Assembly: GCA_902805655.1 (NCBI GenBank) | Contig: CADCTF010000013.1 | Location: forward strand, 1 to 64,000 | Length of the DNA: 64,000 nt | Direction of reading: 5' to 3' | Source of the DNA: an uncultured Acidimicrobiales bacterium | Lineage (GTDB): Bacteria; Actinomycetota; Acidimicrobiia; Acidimicrobiales; CADCTF01 | In this document: piece after piece, positions 1 through 10,122 of the stretch | Position numbering within the stretch: position 1 is the stretch's first letter | How the letters are laid out: the number at the start of each line of letters is the position of its first letter | Notes under the pieces: model-generated | The model's input: the letters and a program-made list of their open reading frames with translations, nothing else | The model's database searches: none | What the model was told of the DNA's origin: nothing | Made by a program: the position numbers and the translations under genes

Positions 1-638
1 CCCCTTTCAACGTCAAGGGCGGCCGGTGCGAGGCGTGCTCGGGCGACGGCACCATCAAGATCGAGATGCACTTCCTGCCCGACGTCTACGTGCCGTGCGA
101 GGTGTGCAAGGGCGCCCGCTACAACCGCGACACGCTCGACGTGCAGTTCAAGGGCAAGAACATCGCCGAGGTGCTCGACCTGCCGTGTGAGGAGGCGGCA
201 GAGTTCTTCGCCAACCAGCCGGTGATCGCCCGCCACATGCAGACCATCGTCGACGTGGGCCTCGGCTACGTGCGGCTCGGCCAGCCGGCCACCACGCTGT
301 CGGGCGGCGAGGCCCAGCGGGTGAAGCTCAGCTCCGAGCTGTCGAAGCGCTCGACCGGGCACACCATCTACATCCTCGACGAGCCCACCACCGGCCTGCA
401 CTTCGAGGACATCCGCCGCCTGCTCACCGTCCTCGGCCGCCTGGTCGACCAGGGCAACACCGTGCTGGTGATCGAGCACAACCTCGACGTGATCAAGACG
501 GCGGACTGGGTCATCGATCTCGGCCCCGAGGGCGGCGACGGCGGCGGCACCGTCCTGGTGGAAGGCACGCCCGAGACCGTCGCCAAGACCCCCGAGAGCC
601 ACACCGGCCGCTTCCTGGCGCCCCTGCTCGGCCTGTAG
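1..638 (+). CDS. uvrA: UvrA excinuclease ABC subunit A, C-terminal part (5' end outside window)
   Basis: This is the last ~211 codons of UvrA, the ATP-driven damage-recognition subunit of nucleotide excision repair; the frame is open from base 3 at the window edge. Visible first are the cysteine pairs of the second zinc module (CEACSGDG, then CEVCKGARY). The second ABC ATPase follows: signature [12 protein letters not shown], Walker [13 protein letters not shown] and switch histidine region VIEHNLDVI. The C-terminus ([11 protein letters not shown]) is typical of the family. It ends 25 bp before the convergent nadA. uvrC lies 1.3 kb away, so two of the three excision-repair subunits are neighbours. 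The upstream half is not in the window. Confidence 0.97.
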   Translation, partial: PFNVKGGRCEACSGDGTIKIEMHFLPDVYVPCEVCKGARYNRDTLDVQFKGKNIAEVLDLPCEEAAEFFANQPVIARHMQTIVDVGLGYVRLGQPATTLSGGEAQRVKLSSELSKRSTGHTIYILDEPTTGLHFEDIRRLLTVLGRLVDQGNTVLVIEHNLDVIKTADWVIDLGPEGGDGGGTVLVEGTPETVAKTPESHTGRFLAPLLGL

Positions 639-663
639 CCGCCGGGGGGTCAGCCGCCCCGCG

Positions 664-1758
664 TCAGACGATCGCGAGCATCCGCTCCAGCGCCACCTTC
701 GCCCACTGCGCGGTCTCCTCGTCGACGGTGATCTGGTTGACGACCTCGCCGGCCACGAGGCGCTCCAGCACCCAACAGAGGTGGGCGTCGTCGATGCGGA
801 ACATCGTCGAGCAGGGGCAGATGAGCGGGTCGAGCGAGACGATGGTCTTGTCGGGGTGCTCGTTGGCCAGCCGCTGCACCAGGTGGATCTCGGTGGCGAT
901 GGCGATCACCGCACCCGCCGGGGCCGCCTCGACCTCGCGGATGATGAAGTCGGTCGAGCCGACTCGGTCCGACGCCACGACGGTCTCGTGGGCGCACTCG
1001 GGGTGGGTGACGACGAGGCCGTCGGGGTGCTCGGCCCGGAAGGCCTCGATGTGGGCCACGGTGAAGCGCTGGTGCACCGAGCAGTGGCCCTTCCAGAGCA
1101 GGAACTTCGACTCCTTCACCTCGCGCTCGTCGAGCCCGCCCAGGTCGAGCCGCGGGTTCCACACCCGCATCTCTTCGAGCCCGTAGCCCATCTGGACGCC
1201 GGTGTTCCGACCGAGGTGCTGGTCAGGGAAGAAGAGCACCTTGTCGCCCCGCTCGAAGGCCCAGGCCAGCACGGCCCGGGCATTCGAGGAGGTGCAGACC
1301 GCCCCGCCCTTGCGACCCACGAAGGCCTTGAGGGCCGCCGACGAGTTCATGTAGGTGATCGGCACCACCCGGTCGATGTCGGTGACCTCGGCGATGGCTT
1401 CCCACGCCTCCTCCACCGAGTCGAGGTCGGCCATGTCGGCCATGGAGCAGCCGGCGTTGAGGTCGGGCAGGATGACCTTCTGGTGCGGGCCGGTGAGGAT
1501 GTCGGCCGACTCGGCCATGAAGTGCACGCCACAGAACACGATGAACTCGGCCTCGTGCTGGTCGGCGGCGATGCGGGACAGCCCGAAGCTGTCGCCTCGA
1601 GCGTCGGCCCACCGCATGACCTCGTCCCGCTGGTAGTGGTGGCCGAGCACGAACACCCGCGAGCCGAGCGCGGCCTTGGCCGCGATGATGCGGTCGGCGA
1701 GCGCGTCCGGGCTGGCATCGGTGTAGCCCTCGGGGAGGGGGGACTGGAGCCGCAGCAT
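664..1758 (-). CDS. nadA: Quinolinate synthase NadA
   Basis: NadA condenses iminoaspartate with dihydroxyacetone phosphate to quinolinate in de novo NAD synthesis, using a [4Fe-4S] cluster. The 364-residue product has the three expected cluster cysteines, in FCGVHFMAES (~76), HPECAHE, and CPCSTMF near the C-terminus. It also carries the family motifs LGHHYQRDEV and MNSSAALKAF. The frame extends to base 1842, but an ATG at 1758 with GGAGG 11 bases upstream gives the usual family length and is preferred. NadB and NadC are not adjacent. It is divergent from uvrC across ~180 bp that must hold both promoters. No NAD-responsive operator was recognised. Confidence 0.95.
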   Translation of the reverse strand: MLRLQSPLPEGYTDASPDALADRIIAAKAALGSRVFVLGHHYQRDEVMRWADARGDSFGLSRIAADQHEAEFIVFCGVHFMAESADILTGPHQKVILPDLNAGCSMADMADLDSVEEAWEAIAEVTDIDRVVPITYMNSSAALKAFVGRKGGAVCTSSNARAVLAWAFERGDKVLFFPDQHLGRNTGVQMGYGLEEMRVWNPRLDLGGLDEREVKESKFLLWKGHCSVHQRFTVAHIEAFRAEHPDGLVVTHPECAHETVVASDRVGSTDFIIREVEAAPAGAVIAIATEIHLVQRLANEHPDKTIVSLDPLICPCSTMFRIDDAHLCWVLERLVAGEVVNQITVDEETAQWAKVALERMLAIV

Positions 1759-1907
1759 GTGGGATGGAACCTCCGCAGAGGAGCGCCGCTGAATGGCCGG
1801 CGGGAGACAGCCTGGTCGCCTCACCGCGGGTATGTCGGCCACGGAGCTGAAGTATGTCGCCGGATACCAGGCCGGCGTTCATGGAGTGTAAACCGCAGGG
1901 ACAGCCG

Positions 1908-1935
1908 TTGTATGCCCGACCCACGGCCGTAGGCT
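1908..1935 (+). promoter_or_regulatory. Putative uvrC promoter, leaderless type
   Basis: TTGTAT (1908-1913), a 16-base spacer and TAGGCT (1930-1935) resemble -35 and -10 boxes of the housekeeping sigma factor. The -10 box ends 7 bases before the uvrC ATG, so transcription should begin at or next to the start codon. No Shine-Dalgarno sequence precedes that ATG, consistent with a leaderless mRNA. Confidence 0.5.
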
Positions 1936-1942
1936 GGAACCG

Positions 1943-3811
1943 ATGGTGAAGCGGCCCCCGGCAGGCACGATCCCGGACGCCCCCGGCTCCTACCAGTTCA
2001 AGGATCGCGACGGGCGCGTCATCTACGTCGGCAAGGCCAAGAGCCTCCGTCAGCGCCTGAGCAACTACTTCGGGAACCCGGCCGCCATGCACCCCCGCAC
2101 GGCGCAGATGGTGCAGACGGCCGAGAGCGTCGAGTGGATGCAGGTCCGCAACGACGTCGAGGCGCTCATGTTGGAGTACAGCCTCATCAAGCAGCACCGG
2201 CCCCGGTTCAACGTCCGGCTCCGGGACGACAAGAGCTACCCCTTCCTGGCGATCACCGTCGAGGACGAGTGGCCTCGGGCCATGGTGCGTCGCGGCGCCA
2301 AGTCCAAGGGCACCCGCTACTTCGGCCCCTACGGCCACGCCTACGCCATCCGCGAGACCCTCGACCTCCTGCTGCGCACGTTTCCGATCCGCACCTGCTC
2401 GGACAACAAGTTCTCGCGCCACGAGAAGGAGGGCCGGCCCTGTCTGCTGTTCCACATCGAGAAGTGCGCCGGCCCGTGCGTCCGTGAGATCTCCAAGCGC
2501 GAGTACGACGGGCTCGTACAGGAGCTCATCGACTTCCTCGACGGTGAGACGACCACCATCGTCCGGCGGCTCGAGCAGCGCATGCAGGACGCCTCTTCGA
2601 ACCTCGAGTTCGAGCTGGCCGCCCGCTGCCGCGACCGCCTGACGAGCGTCCGCAAGGCCATCGAGAAGCAGCAGATGGTCACCGAGCGCACGGAAGACCT
2701 CGACGTCATCGGCCTGGCCGAGGACGAGCTCGAGGCGTCGGTTCAGGTGTTCTACGTGCGCAAGGGCCGGGTCGTCGGGCGGAAGGGCTTCGTCGTCGAC
2801 AAGGTCGAGGCCCTCACCCGGCCGGAGCTGATCGGGCGCATCCTCGAACAGCTCTACAGCGAGCCGACCCTCGACGTGCCCCGCGAGGTGCTGGTGCCGG
2901 ACGAGCCGGAGGAGCGCGAGTTCTACCAGGAGTGGCTCGAGCTGCTGCGGGGCACCAAGGTCGACGTTCGAGTGCCGCAGCGCGGCGACAAGCGGTCGCT
3001 GCAGGAGACGGTGACCCGCAACGCCCAGGAGGAGTTCGTTCGCCACCGCCTGAAGCGCTCGGCCGACCACAACAGCCGGGCCCGGGCCCTCAACGCCCTG
3101 CAGGACGCCCTCGACCTGCCCGAGGCCCCGCTGCGCATCGAGTGCTTCGACATGAGCCACATCCAGGGCAGCGACTACGTCGGCTCGATGGTGGTGATGG
3201 AGGACGGGCTGCCCAACAAGCGCGAGTACCGGCGGTTCAAGGTCAAGGAGGTCGAGGGCAACAACGACTTCGCCTCGATGGAGGAGGTGCTCACCCGCCG
3301 GTTCACCGCCTTGCTGGCCGAGCGCGACCGACCGGTCGAGGGCCGGCCCCGAAAGTTCGCCTACCCGCCGCAGCTGCTGCTGGTGGACGGGGGCAAGGGC
3401 CAGCTCTCCGTGGCCATGCGGGTGCTCGAGGAGCTCGGCCTCGACGACGAGATCCCTGTCGCAGCGCTGGCCAAGCAGTTCGAGGAGGTGTACCTGCCGG
3501 GTCGGGCCGAACCGGTGCGCATCCCTCGACAGTCCGAGGCCCTCTACCTGCTGCAGAGGGTGAGGGACGAGGCCCACCGGTTCGCCATCACCTTCCACCG
3601 CGAGCTGCGTGGCAAGCGGATGACGGTGTCCGTGCTCGACGACATCGCCGGCTTGGGCCCGACCCGTCGCCAGCGCCTCACCAAGGAGCTCGGCGGGGTG
3701 GGCGCGGTGAAGGCGGCAACCCTCGAGGACCTCAAGGCGCTTCCCTGGTTGCCCGACACGGTCGCCGAGGCGGTGTACGAGAAGATCCACGGCACCGGGC
3801 CGCGTCGATAG
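1943..3811 (+). CDS. uvrC: UvrC excinuclease ABC subunit C
   Basis: UvrC makes the dual incisions of nucleotide excision repair. The 622-residue protein is full length. It begins with a GIY-YIG nuclease domain (PGSYQFKDRDGRVIYVGKAK, ~12-31) and has an internal cysteine patch (CSDNKF, CLLFHIEKCAGPC), a UVR helical hairpin near 200-235 that binds UvrB (LEFELAARCRDRL), the RNase H-like endonuclease domain (IECFDMSHIQGS; LLVDGGKGQL), and C-terminal helix-hairpin-helix motifs (DDIAGLGPTRRQRL). Only the ATG at 1943 gives the expected N-terminus. The stop codon TAG forms part of the putative -10 box of the next gene. Confidence 0.97.
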   Translation: MVKRPPAGTIPDAPGSYQFKDRDGRVIYVGKAKSLRQRLSNYFGNPAAMHPRTAQMVQTAESVEWMQVRNDVEALMLEYSLIKQHRPRFNVRLRDDKSYPFLAITVEDEWPRAMVRRGAKSKGTRYFGPYGHAYAIRETLDLLLRTFPIRTCSDNKFSRHEKEGRPCLLFHIEKCAGPCVREISKREYDGLVQELIDFLDGETTTIVRRLEQRMQDASSNLEFELAARCRDRLTSVRKAIEKQQMVTERTEDLDVIGLAEDELEASVQVFYVRKGRVVGRKGFVVDKVEALTRPELIGRILEQLYSEPTLDVPREVLVPDEPEEREFYQEWLELLRGTKVDVRVPQRGDKRSLQETVTRNAQEEFVRHRLKRSADHNSRARALNALQDALDLPEAPLRIECFDMSHIQGSDYVGSMVVMEDGLPNKREYRRFKVKEVEGNNDFASMEEVLTRRFTALLAERDRPVEGRPRKFAYPPQLLLVDGGKGQLSVAMRVLEELGLDDEIPVAALAKQFEEVYLPGRAEPVRIPRQSEALYLLQRVRDEAHRFAITFHRELRGKRMTVSVLDDIAGLGPTRRQRLTKELGGVGAVKAATLEDLKALPWLPDTVAEAVYEKIHGTGPRR

Positions 3812-3814
3812 CGT
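3809..3814 (+). promoter_or_regulatory. Putative -10 box TAGCGT for the MaoC-like gene
   Basis: TAGCGT starts within the uvrC stop codon and ends exactly 7 bases before the ATG at 3822. The same TAGCGT-N7-start arrangement recurs at 38133, 55831 and, on the minus strand, 60159-60154. It suggests a separate leaderless transcript within the uvrC row of genes. Confidence 0.4.
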
Positions 3815-3821
3815 GCGGGCC

Positions 3822-4637
3822 ATGGCGCCCTTCGAGACCCGGAAGCTGATGGCCCACAACACGGCCACCACCTCGCAGAACAAGATCCACGACGACGACG
3901 TGGCCAAGCGGTTCGGGTTCACGGGTGGCCTCGTGCCCGGGGTCGACGTCTACGCGTACCTCAGCCAGCCCGTGGCGGCGGCCTGGGGCACCGACTGGCT
4001 CGAGCGGGGGTCCCTGCAGGGCCGGTTCGTCAAGCCCGTCTACGAGGGCGAGGAGATCGAGGTCGTCCCCGGCCCAGAGGTGGAGGACGACGGCGGGCGC
4101 ACGGTGTCGTTGGAGATCCGCAACCCCGCCGGAGAGCGATGTGCCGAGGGGTCGGCCCGACTCTCGGCGACGGCACCCGCCGGCGTGGACATCAGTGCCT
4201 GGCCCGAGGTCGTGCAGGCGGCCGAGCCGCCGGCGGCGTCGCCGGCCTCTCTGGCCGTCGGGACGGCGTTCGGCTTCGCCGATGTCGGCTTCCATGCCGA
4301 CGAGGCCATGAGCTATCTCGACGACGTGCGCGACCCGCTGCCGCTGTACCGCGAGGAGCGGGTCGCCCATCCGGGCTGGCTGCTGCGACTCGCCAACCGC
4401 GTGCTCGCCACGAACGTCCGCCTCGGACCGTGGATCCACGTCGGCTCGGACACGCAGCACCTCGGGCTCCTACGGGACGGGGAGCGGGTCGGCGCCCGTT
4501 CACTCGTCACCCGCGAGTGGGAGAAGGGTGGCCACCGCTTCGTCGAGCTCGACGTGCTGCTGGCCCGCTTCTCCGGCGACGGCGGCCCCATCGCCCGCAT
4601 CGCCCACACCGCGATCTACCAGCCGCGAGGCGCCTGA
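3822..4637 (+). CDS. MaoC-like hotdog-fold protein, degenerate active site
   Basis: The 271-residue protein resembles the MaoC / R-hydratase hotdog family: the segment NKIHDDDVAKRFGFTGGLVP aligns with the NPIH...GF.GP.AHG signature, and the second half (FGFADVGFH...HTAIYQPRG) looks like a second hotdog. However, the hydratase Asp before NPIH reads as Gln here, and the His of the AHG motif reads as Pro. Enoyl-CoA hydration is therefore doubtful; acyl-CoA binding or a changed chemistry is possible. The ATG at 3822 was chosen over an in-frame GTG at 3813 because a -10-like box lies 7 bases upstream. A methyltransferase follows after 6 bp, so the two probably share a transcript. Confidence 0.7.
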   Translation: MAPFETRKLMAHNTATTSQNKIHDDDVAKRFGFTGGLVPGVDVYAYLSQPVAAAWGTDWLERGSLQGRFVKPVYEGEEIEVVPGPEVEDDGGRTVSLEIRNPAGERCAEGSARLSATAPAGVDISAWPEVVQAAEPPAASPASLAVGTAFGFADVGFHADEAMSYLDDVRDPLPLYREERVAHPGWLLRLANRVLATNVRLGPWIHVGSDTQHLGLLRDGERVGARSLVTREWEKGGHRFVELDVLLARFSGDGGPIARIAHTAIYQPRGA

Positions 4638-4643
4638 GCACCC

Positions 4644-5396
4644 GTGACCAACCCCGACCCGGCCAACGAGCTGTGGGAAGCGCATGCCGGTTGGTGGCAG
4701 GAGGGCTTCACCGCCGGCGCCGACCCCGAGTACGAGGAGCAGATCCTCCCGCTGGCCGCGGTCGAGCTGGCCGGTGCACGCCGGGTGCTGGACGTGGGCA
4801 CCGGTGAGGGTCAGATCGCCCGCTTGGCCATGTCGGGCCCAGCAGGGGAGGAGCGCGCCGTGACGGCCATCGGCATCGACCCCACCGCCGCCCAGCTCAC
4901 CCTGGCCGCCGAGCGCGGCGGCGGACCAGCCTACGCCAGGGCAGGCGCGGCCGGGCTGCCGTTCCGCGACGAGGCGTTCGACGCAGTCGTCGCATGCCTC
5001 GTCTTCGAGCACATCGACGACGTGGCCGAGGCCATCGCCGAGGTGGCCCGGGTGCTCGAGCCGGGGGGACGCTTCCTGTTCTTCCTCAACCATCCCCTCC
5101 TCCAGACGCCGGGGAGCGGGTGGATCGACGACATCGACCTGGCCGAGCAGTACTGGCGCATCGGCCCCTACCTCGTGGAGGACCACACGCTGGAAGAGGT
5201 CGAAAAGGACGTGTGGATCCCGTTCATCCACCGGCCCCTGTCGCGCTACGTGAACCTCTTGGCGAGCAACGGGCTGCTCATCCGCCGCATGGACGAGCCG
5301 GCGCCCCCCGAAGGCTTCCTCCAGAAGGCGGCCGAGTACCGCGATGCGGCCACGATCCCCCGGCTGCTGTTCCTCCGCACCGAGAAGGTGGCATGA
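4644..5396 (+). CDS. Class I SAM-dependent methyltransferase
   Basis: This 250-residue cytosolic protein has a Rossmann methyltransferase core: motif I VLDVGTGEGQIARLA (~50-65), an acidic strand-2 end (IGIDPTAAQL), and the motif IV region FDAVVACLVFEHIDDVAEAI, followed by LEPGGRFLFF. It resembles the Methyltransf_11 type that acts on small molecules, quinones or lipids. The substrate cannot be read from the sequence. The start is a GTG 6 bp after the MaoC-like gene. Its stop lies 1 bp before the GTG of rapZ, so it is probably cotranscribed with both. A conserved link to rapZ function is not claimed. Confidence 0.85.
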   Translation: MTNPDPANELWEAHAGWWQEGFTAGADPEYEEQILPLAAVELAGARRVLDVGTGEGQIARLAMSGPAGEERAVTAIGIDPTAAQLTLAAERGGGPAYARAGAAGLPFRDEAFDAVVACLVFEHIDDVAEAIAEVARVLEPGGRFLFFLNHPLLQTPGSGWIDDIDLAEQYWRIGPYLVEDHTLEEVEKDVWIPFIHRPLSRYVNLLASNGLLIRRMDEPAPPEGFLQKAAEYRDAATIPRLLFLRTEKVA

Positions 5397-5397
5397 C

Positions 5398-6246
5398 GTG
5401 AGCGAGTTCCTGATCATCACCGGCTTGTCCGGGGCGGGCCGCTCGACTGCCGCCGCGACCTTCGAGGACCTCGGCTGGTTCGTCATCGACAACCTGCCTC
5501 CAGCACTGATCCCCAAGGTGGCCGAGCTGGCCACCCGTCCAGGCTCGGAGACCGAGCGCGTGGTGCTGGTCGTCTGGTCGAGCCCCTTCCTCGACGAGCT
5601 CCTCCCCGCACTGGAGGAGCTGCGGCGGGCGAGCGGGGGCATCGTGCGCATCCTCTTCCTCGAGGCCTCCGACAACGTGCTGGTGCGCCGGTACGAGGCA
5701 ACGCGCCGGAGGCACCCGCTGGCCAGCGAGGGCGTGGTCGAGAGCATCGCCCGCGAGCGCGGGCTGCTGGAGACGGTGAAGAGCCAGGCCGACGTGGTGG
5801 TCGACACCACCGAGCTCAACGTGCACCAGCTGCGCGACCGGCTGATGTCGATCTTCGCCGGCGACGATGCCTCGCCCATGCAGACCAGCGTGGTGTCGTT
5901 CGGCTACACCCAGGGGATCCCGCTCGACGTCGACCTGGTGCTCGACTGCCGCTTCCTCCCCAACCCGCACTGGGTGGACGAGCTCCGTCCGATGACCGGC
6001 CTCGACCAGCCCGTGCGCGACTACGTGATGGCCCAGCCCGAGACCGCCGTCTTCCTCGAGAAGATGGGAGAGCTGTTCGACCTGCTCCTGCCCGCCTACG
6101 TCAAGGAGGGCAAGGCCTACCTGACCGTGGCCGTCGGATGCACGGGCGGGCGCCACCGATCGGTCACCATCGCCCGCGAGCTGGCCCGTCTCATGCAGGA
6201 GCGGGGGTTCTCACCGTCCGTGCAGCACCGGGACGTGGCTCGGTGA
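5398..6246 (+). CDS. rapZ: RNase adapter / nucleotide-binding protein RapZ (YvcJ family)
   Basis: RapZ-family P-loop proteins bind ATP/GTP; in enterobacteria they direct turnover of a regulatory RNA for amino-sugar synthesis, and in Gram-positives the role is less clear. The 282-residue product has Walker A GLSGAGRSTA (9-18), with Arg in place of the usual Lys as recalled for other actinobacterial members. Also present are DNLPPALIPK (31-40) and the C-terminal CTGGRHRSV motif. The GTG at 5398 was chosen because it gives the family N-terminus; an upstream in-frame ATG at 5344 would run into the methyltransferase gene. It overlaps yvcK by 4 bases (GTGA), implying translational coupling. Confidence 0.93.
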   Translation: MSEFLIITGLSGAGRSTAAATFEDLGWFVIDNLPPALIPKVAELATRPGSETERVVLVVWSSPFLDELLPALEELRRASGGIVRILFLEASDNVLVRRYEATRRRHPLASEGVVESIARERGLLETVKSQADVVVDTTELNVHQLRDRLMSIFAGDDASPMQTSVVSFGYTQGIPLDVDLVLDCRFLPNPHWVDELRPMTGLDQPVRDYVMAQPETAVFLEKMGELFDLLLPAYVKEGKAYLTVAVGCTGGRHRSVTIARELARLMQERGFSPSVQHRDVAR

Positions 6247-7115
6247 CCTCGGCCGCCCGTCCTCGGGTGGTCGCCCTCGGTGGCGGCCACGGCCTGGCGG
6301 CCACGCTGGTCGCCGCCCGCCGCTACGCCGGTGACGTCACCGGCATCGTCTCCGTCGCCGACGACGGCGGCTCGAGCGGGCGCCTCCGGGAAGCGCTCGG
6401 CATACCGGCGCCCGGAGACCTCCGGCGCTGCCTCGTGGCGCTCGGGGAGCCCGGCTCCGTGTGGGGGCGGGCGTTCGAGCACCGCTTCGAAGCGGGGGAG
6501 CTGCGGGGGCACGCCTTGGGCAACGTGGTCATCGCCGGGCTGGCGGCCACCACCGGCAGCTTCATCGACGCCCTGGTGGAGGCGGGCCGGTTGGTCGGTG
6601 CCACGGGACGGGTGCTGCCCGCCACGCTGGATCCGGTGGTGCTGAAGGCCCAGTCGCGCCGTGGAGACGTGGAGGGCCAGGTGGCCGTCGCGGCGGCGGG
6701 CGACATCTCGTGCGTGTCGGTCGTCCCGGCCGACCCGCCGGCGCCGAGCGAGGCCCTCGATGCGATCGCCGAGGCTGACCAGATCCTGCTCGGCCCGGGC
6801 AGCCTCTTCACCAGCGTGCTGGCCGTGGTGGCGGTGCCCGAGCTCCGGGCCGCCATCCGCCAGGCGCGCGCCCCACTGACCTACATCTGCAACCTGCGCG
6901 ACCAGGACGGCGAGACGACCGGGTTCGACGTGGCCGCCCACGTGGCGGCCGTGATCGCCCACGGGCTGACTCCTGACACGGTGGTCTACGACCCCGATGC
7001 GCTGCCGGTCGGGAGGCTGCAGGTCCGCTCGATCGCGGCCTCGGTGGCCGACGCGGGTACGGGCGGGCACGATCCGGGCAGACTGGCAGTCGTGCTGGCC
7101 GATCTGGTCGGATAA
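6243..7115 (+). CDS. yvcK: YvcK/CofD-like protein (gluconeogenesis factor)
   Basis: YvcK proteins bind UDP-sugars and influence cell-wall precursor supply and growth on gluconeogenic carbon sources. The 290-residue product opens with VVALGGGHGLAATL, the family nucleotide-sugar loop. It continues with VSVADDGGSSGRLR, GDLRRCLVAL and, later, LLGPGSLFTSVL and YICNLRDQDGETTGF, all typical of the CofD-like fold. The GTG at 6243 overlaps the rapZ stop. In most actinobacteria the next gene would be whiA. Here only 38 bp separate the yvcK stop from the gap ATG, and they contain just the gap ribosome-binding site. Confidence 0.93.
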   Translation: MTSAARPRVVALGGGHGLAATLVAARRYAGDVTGIVSVADDGGSSGRLREALGIPAPGDLRRCLVALGEPGSVWGRAFEHRFEAGELRGHALGNVVIAGLAATTGSFIDALVEAGRLVGATGRVLPATLDPVVLKAQSRRGDVEGQVAVAAAGDISCVSVVPADPPAPSEALDAIAEADQILLGPGSLFTSVLAVVAVPELRAAIRQARAPLTYICNLRDQDGETTGFDVAAHVAAVIAHGLTPDTVVYDPDALPVGRLQVRSIAASVADAGTGGHDPGRLAVVLADLVG

Positions 7116-7153
7116 GAGGAACTCTCCCTCGGGACAAGCAAGGAGCTTTGGAC

Positions 7154-8160
<1,007 letters not shown>

Positions 8161-8161
<1 letters not shown>

Positions 8162-9291
8162 TGCGGCCTGTACCTCAGCTGGAGGACCTGCCGGATCCGT
8201 CCGGCAGGTCGGTGCTGCTGCGCGCAGATTTCAACGTCCCGATCACTGACGGCGAGATCGACGACGACCTCCGCATCCGCGCCGCCCTGCCGACCATCCA
8301 GTGGCTCCAGGGGCGGGGGGCCAAGGTGACGGCGTGCAGCCACCTCGGCCGCCCCAAGGGCACGCCGGACGCCCGCTACTCGATGGACCCGGTGCGGGCC
8401 CGGCTGGCCGAGCTGGCTCCTGGCGTCGAGCTGCTCGAGAACCTCCGCTTCGACAAGGGCGAGGAGGCCAACGACCCCGCCTTCGTCGAGCGGCTCGTCG
8501 CCGGCCACGACCTCTACGTCAACGACGCGTTCGGGGCTGCTCATCGAGCTCACGCCTCGATCGTCGGGCCCCCCACCCGCCTGCCCAGCGCCGCGGGGCG
8601 CCTCCTGGCCCGGGAGGTGGAGGTGCTCGGAGGCCTGCTCGACTCGCCCAAGCGCCCGTTCGTGGCGGTGCTCGGCGGGTCGAAGGTCAGCGACAAGCTC
8701 GGAGTCATCCAGGCCCTGCTCGACCAGGTGGACTCGCTCATCATCGGCGGCGGCATGTGCTTCACCTTCTTCGCCGCCCTCGGCCAGCCGGTGGGCGACT
8801 CCCTGCTCGAAGCCGACCAGATCGACACGTGCAAGGAGCTGCTCGCCTCGGGCAAGCGCATCCTGCTCCCGTCCGACGTCGTGGCCCTGGGCCCCGGCGG
8901 AGAGATCGGCAACCCCGACGCGGGGGGAGAGGTCGCCATGGTCGGCCAGCGCGTGCCCGACGGTTGGAAGGGCCTCGACATCGGGCCCGGCGCGGCGGCG
9001 GAGTTCGCCGAGGAGCTGCTCGCGGCCCGCACGATCCTCTGGAACGGCCCGATGGGCGTCTTCGAGGACCCCCGGTTCCAGTCCGGCACTCGCGCGGTCG
9101 CCGAGGCCTGCGCCGAGACGAAGGCGTTCACCGTGGTCGGAGGCGGCGACAGCGCAGCCGCCCTCGCCAAGTTCCGCCTCGACGACGACATCGACCACGT
9201 CTCGACGGGTGGAGGTGCCTCGCTCGAGCTCATCGAGCTCGGCGACCTGCCCGGCCTCGAGGCACTGAGGAGCGCCGCCAATGCCCAGTGA
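8161..9291 (+). CDS. pgk: Phosphoglycerate kinase
   Basis: Pgk transfers the acyl phosphate of 1,3-bisphosphoglycerate to ADP. The 376-residue protein is slightly short for the family but complete. It contains LLRADFNVPI near the N-terminus, SHLGRPKG, LLENLRF, and in the second lobe VAVLGGSKVSDKL, WNGPMGVFE and the glycine-rich nucleotide loop VVGGGDSAAAL followed by STGGGASLELIE. The GTG at 8161 overlaps the gap stop. Its own 3' end overlaps tpiA by 11 bases, so the three glycolytic genes form one translationally coupled unit. Confidence 0.97.
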
Positions 9292-10066
9292 CACCACGAG
9301 CCGGAAGCCGCTGATCTCCGGCAACTGGAAGATGCACCACAACCACTTCGAGGCCATCCAGGTGGTGCAGAAGCTCTCCTACGCCTTGAGCAAGGAGACC
9401 TACTCGGCCGTCGACGTGTCGGTGCACCCGCCCTTCACCGACCTCCGCTCGATCCAGACGCTGCTCGACGCCGACCGCATCCCGGTGCTCCTCGGAGCCC
9501 AGGACTGCCACTGGGAGGACAAGGGCGCCTTCACCGGCGAGGTGAGCCCGGCCATGTTGGCCAAGCTGCAGGTGGCGTTCGTCATCGTCGGGCACTCCGA
9601 GCGCCGTGAGCTCTTCGGCGAGACCGACGAGACCGTCGCTCGCAAGGTGCGGGCCGTGCTCCGTCACGACATGACCCCGATCCTCTGCGTCGGCGAGACG
9701 CTCGAGGAGCGGGAGTCCGACAGCACGGAGGCCAAGGTCAGCCGCCAGCTCGAGCGGGGGCTGGAAGGTCTGGCGGCGGACGCTGTCGCCTCGATGGTCG
9801 TCGCCTACGAGCCGATCTGGGCCATCGGCACCGGGCGCACCGCGTCCAGCGAGGACGCGCAGTCGATCTGTGGACTCATCCGGTCCAAGATCACCGACAC
9901 CTTCGGCGCCTCCACCGGCGCCTCCGTGCGGGTGCAGTACGGCGGATCGGTGAAGCCCACCAACATCGCCGAGCTGATGTCACAGCCCGACATCGACGGT
10001 GCGCTCGTCGGCGGAGCCAGCCTCGATCCCGACGAGTTCGCCCGTATCGTCCGCTTCGACGGCTGA
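9281..10066 (+). CDS. tpiA: Triosephosphate isomerase
   Basis: TpiA interconverts dihydroxyacetone phosphate and glyceraldehyde-3-phosphate. The 261-residue TIM barrel contains the substrate-binding GNWKM near residue 12, the electrophilic-histidine segment FVIVGHSERRELFGE, the catalytic-glutamate motif AYEPIWAIGTG, and the phosphate-binding YGGSVKP plus GALVGGASL. The ATG at 9281 lies inside the end of pgk, consistent with coupled translation. It is the third gene of the gap-pgk-tpiA group, and secG follows 56 bp later. Confidence 0.98.
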   Translation: MPSDTTSRKPLISGNWKMHHNHFEAIQVVQKLSYALSKETYSAVDVSVHPPFTDLRSIQTLLDADRIPVLLGAQDCHWEDKGAFTGEVSPAMLAKLQVAFVIVGHSERRELFGETDETVARKVRAVLRHDMTPILCVGETLEERESDSTEAKVSRQLERGLEGLAADAVASMVVAYEPIWAIGTGRTASSEDAQSICGLIRSKITDTFGASTGASVRVQYGGSVKPTNIAELMSQPDIDGALVGGASLDPDEFARIVRFDG

Positions 10067-10122
10067 CCGAGCCCTCCGGCTGGTAACTTCGCGCCCACCA
10101 TGAACAGGAGGGGCGCACCGCT

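Noticed and set aside
1223-3922. An 899-codon minus-strand frame
   Set aside because: It is the complement of uvrC and part of nadA in another frame; its composition (His/Arg/Leu-rich) is that of a shadow frame.
5422-5451. Arg in place of Lys in the RapZ Walker A motif as a sign of lost function
   Set aside because: GLSGAGRS is, as far as I recall, normal for actinobacterial RapZ proteins, so it is not an anomaly.
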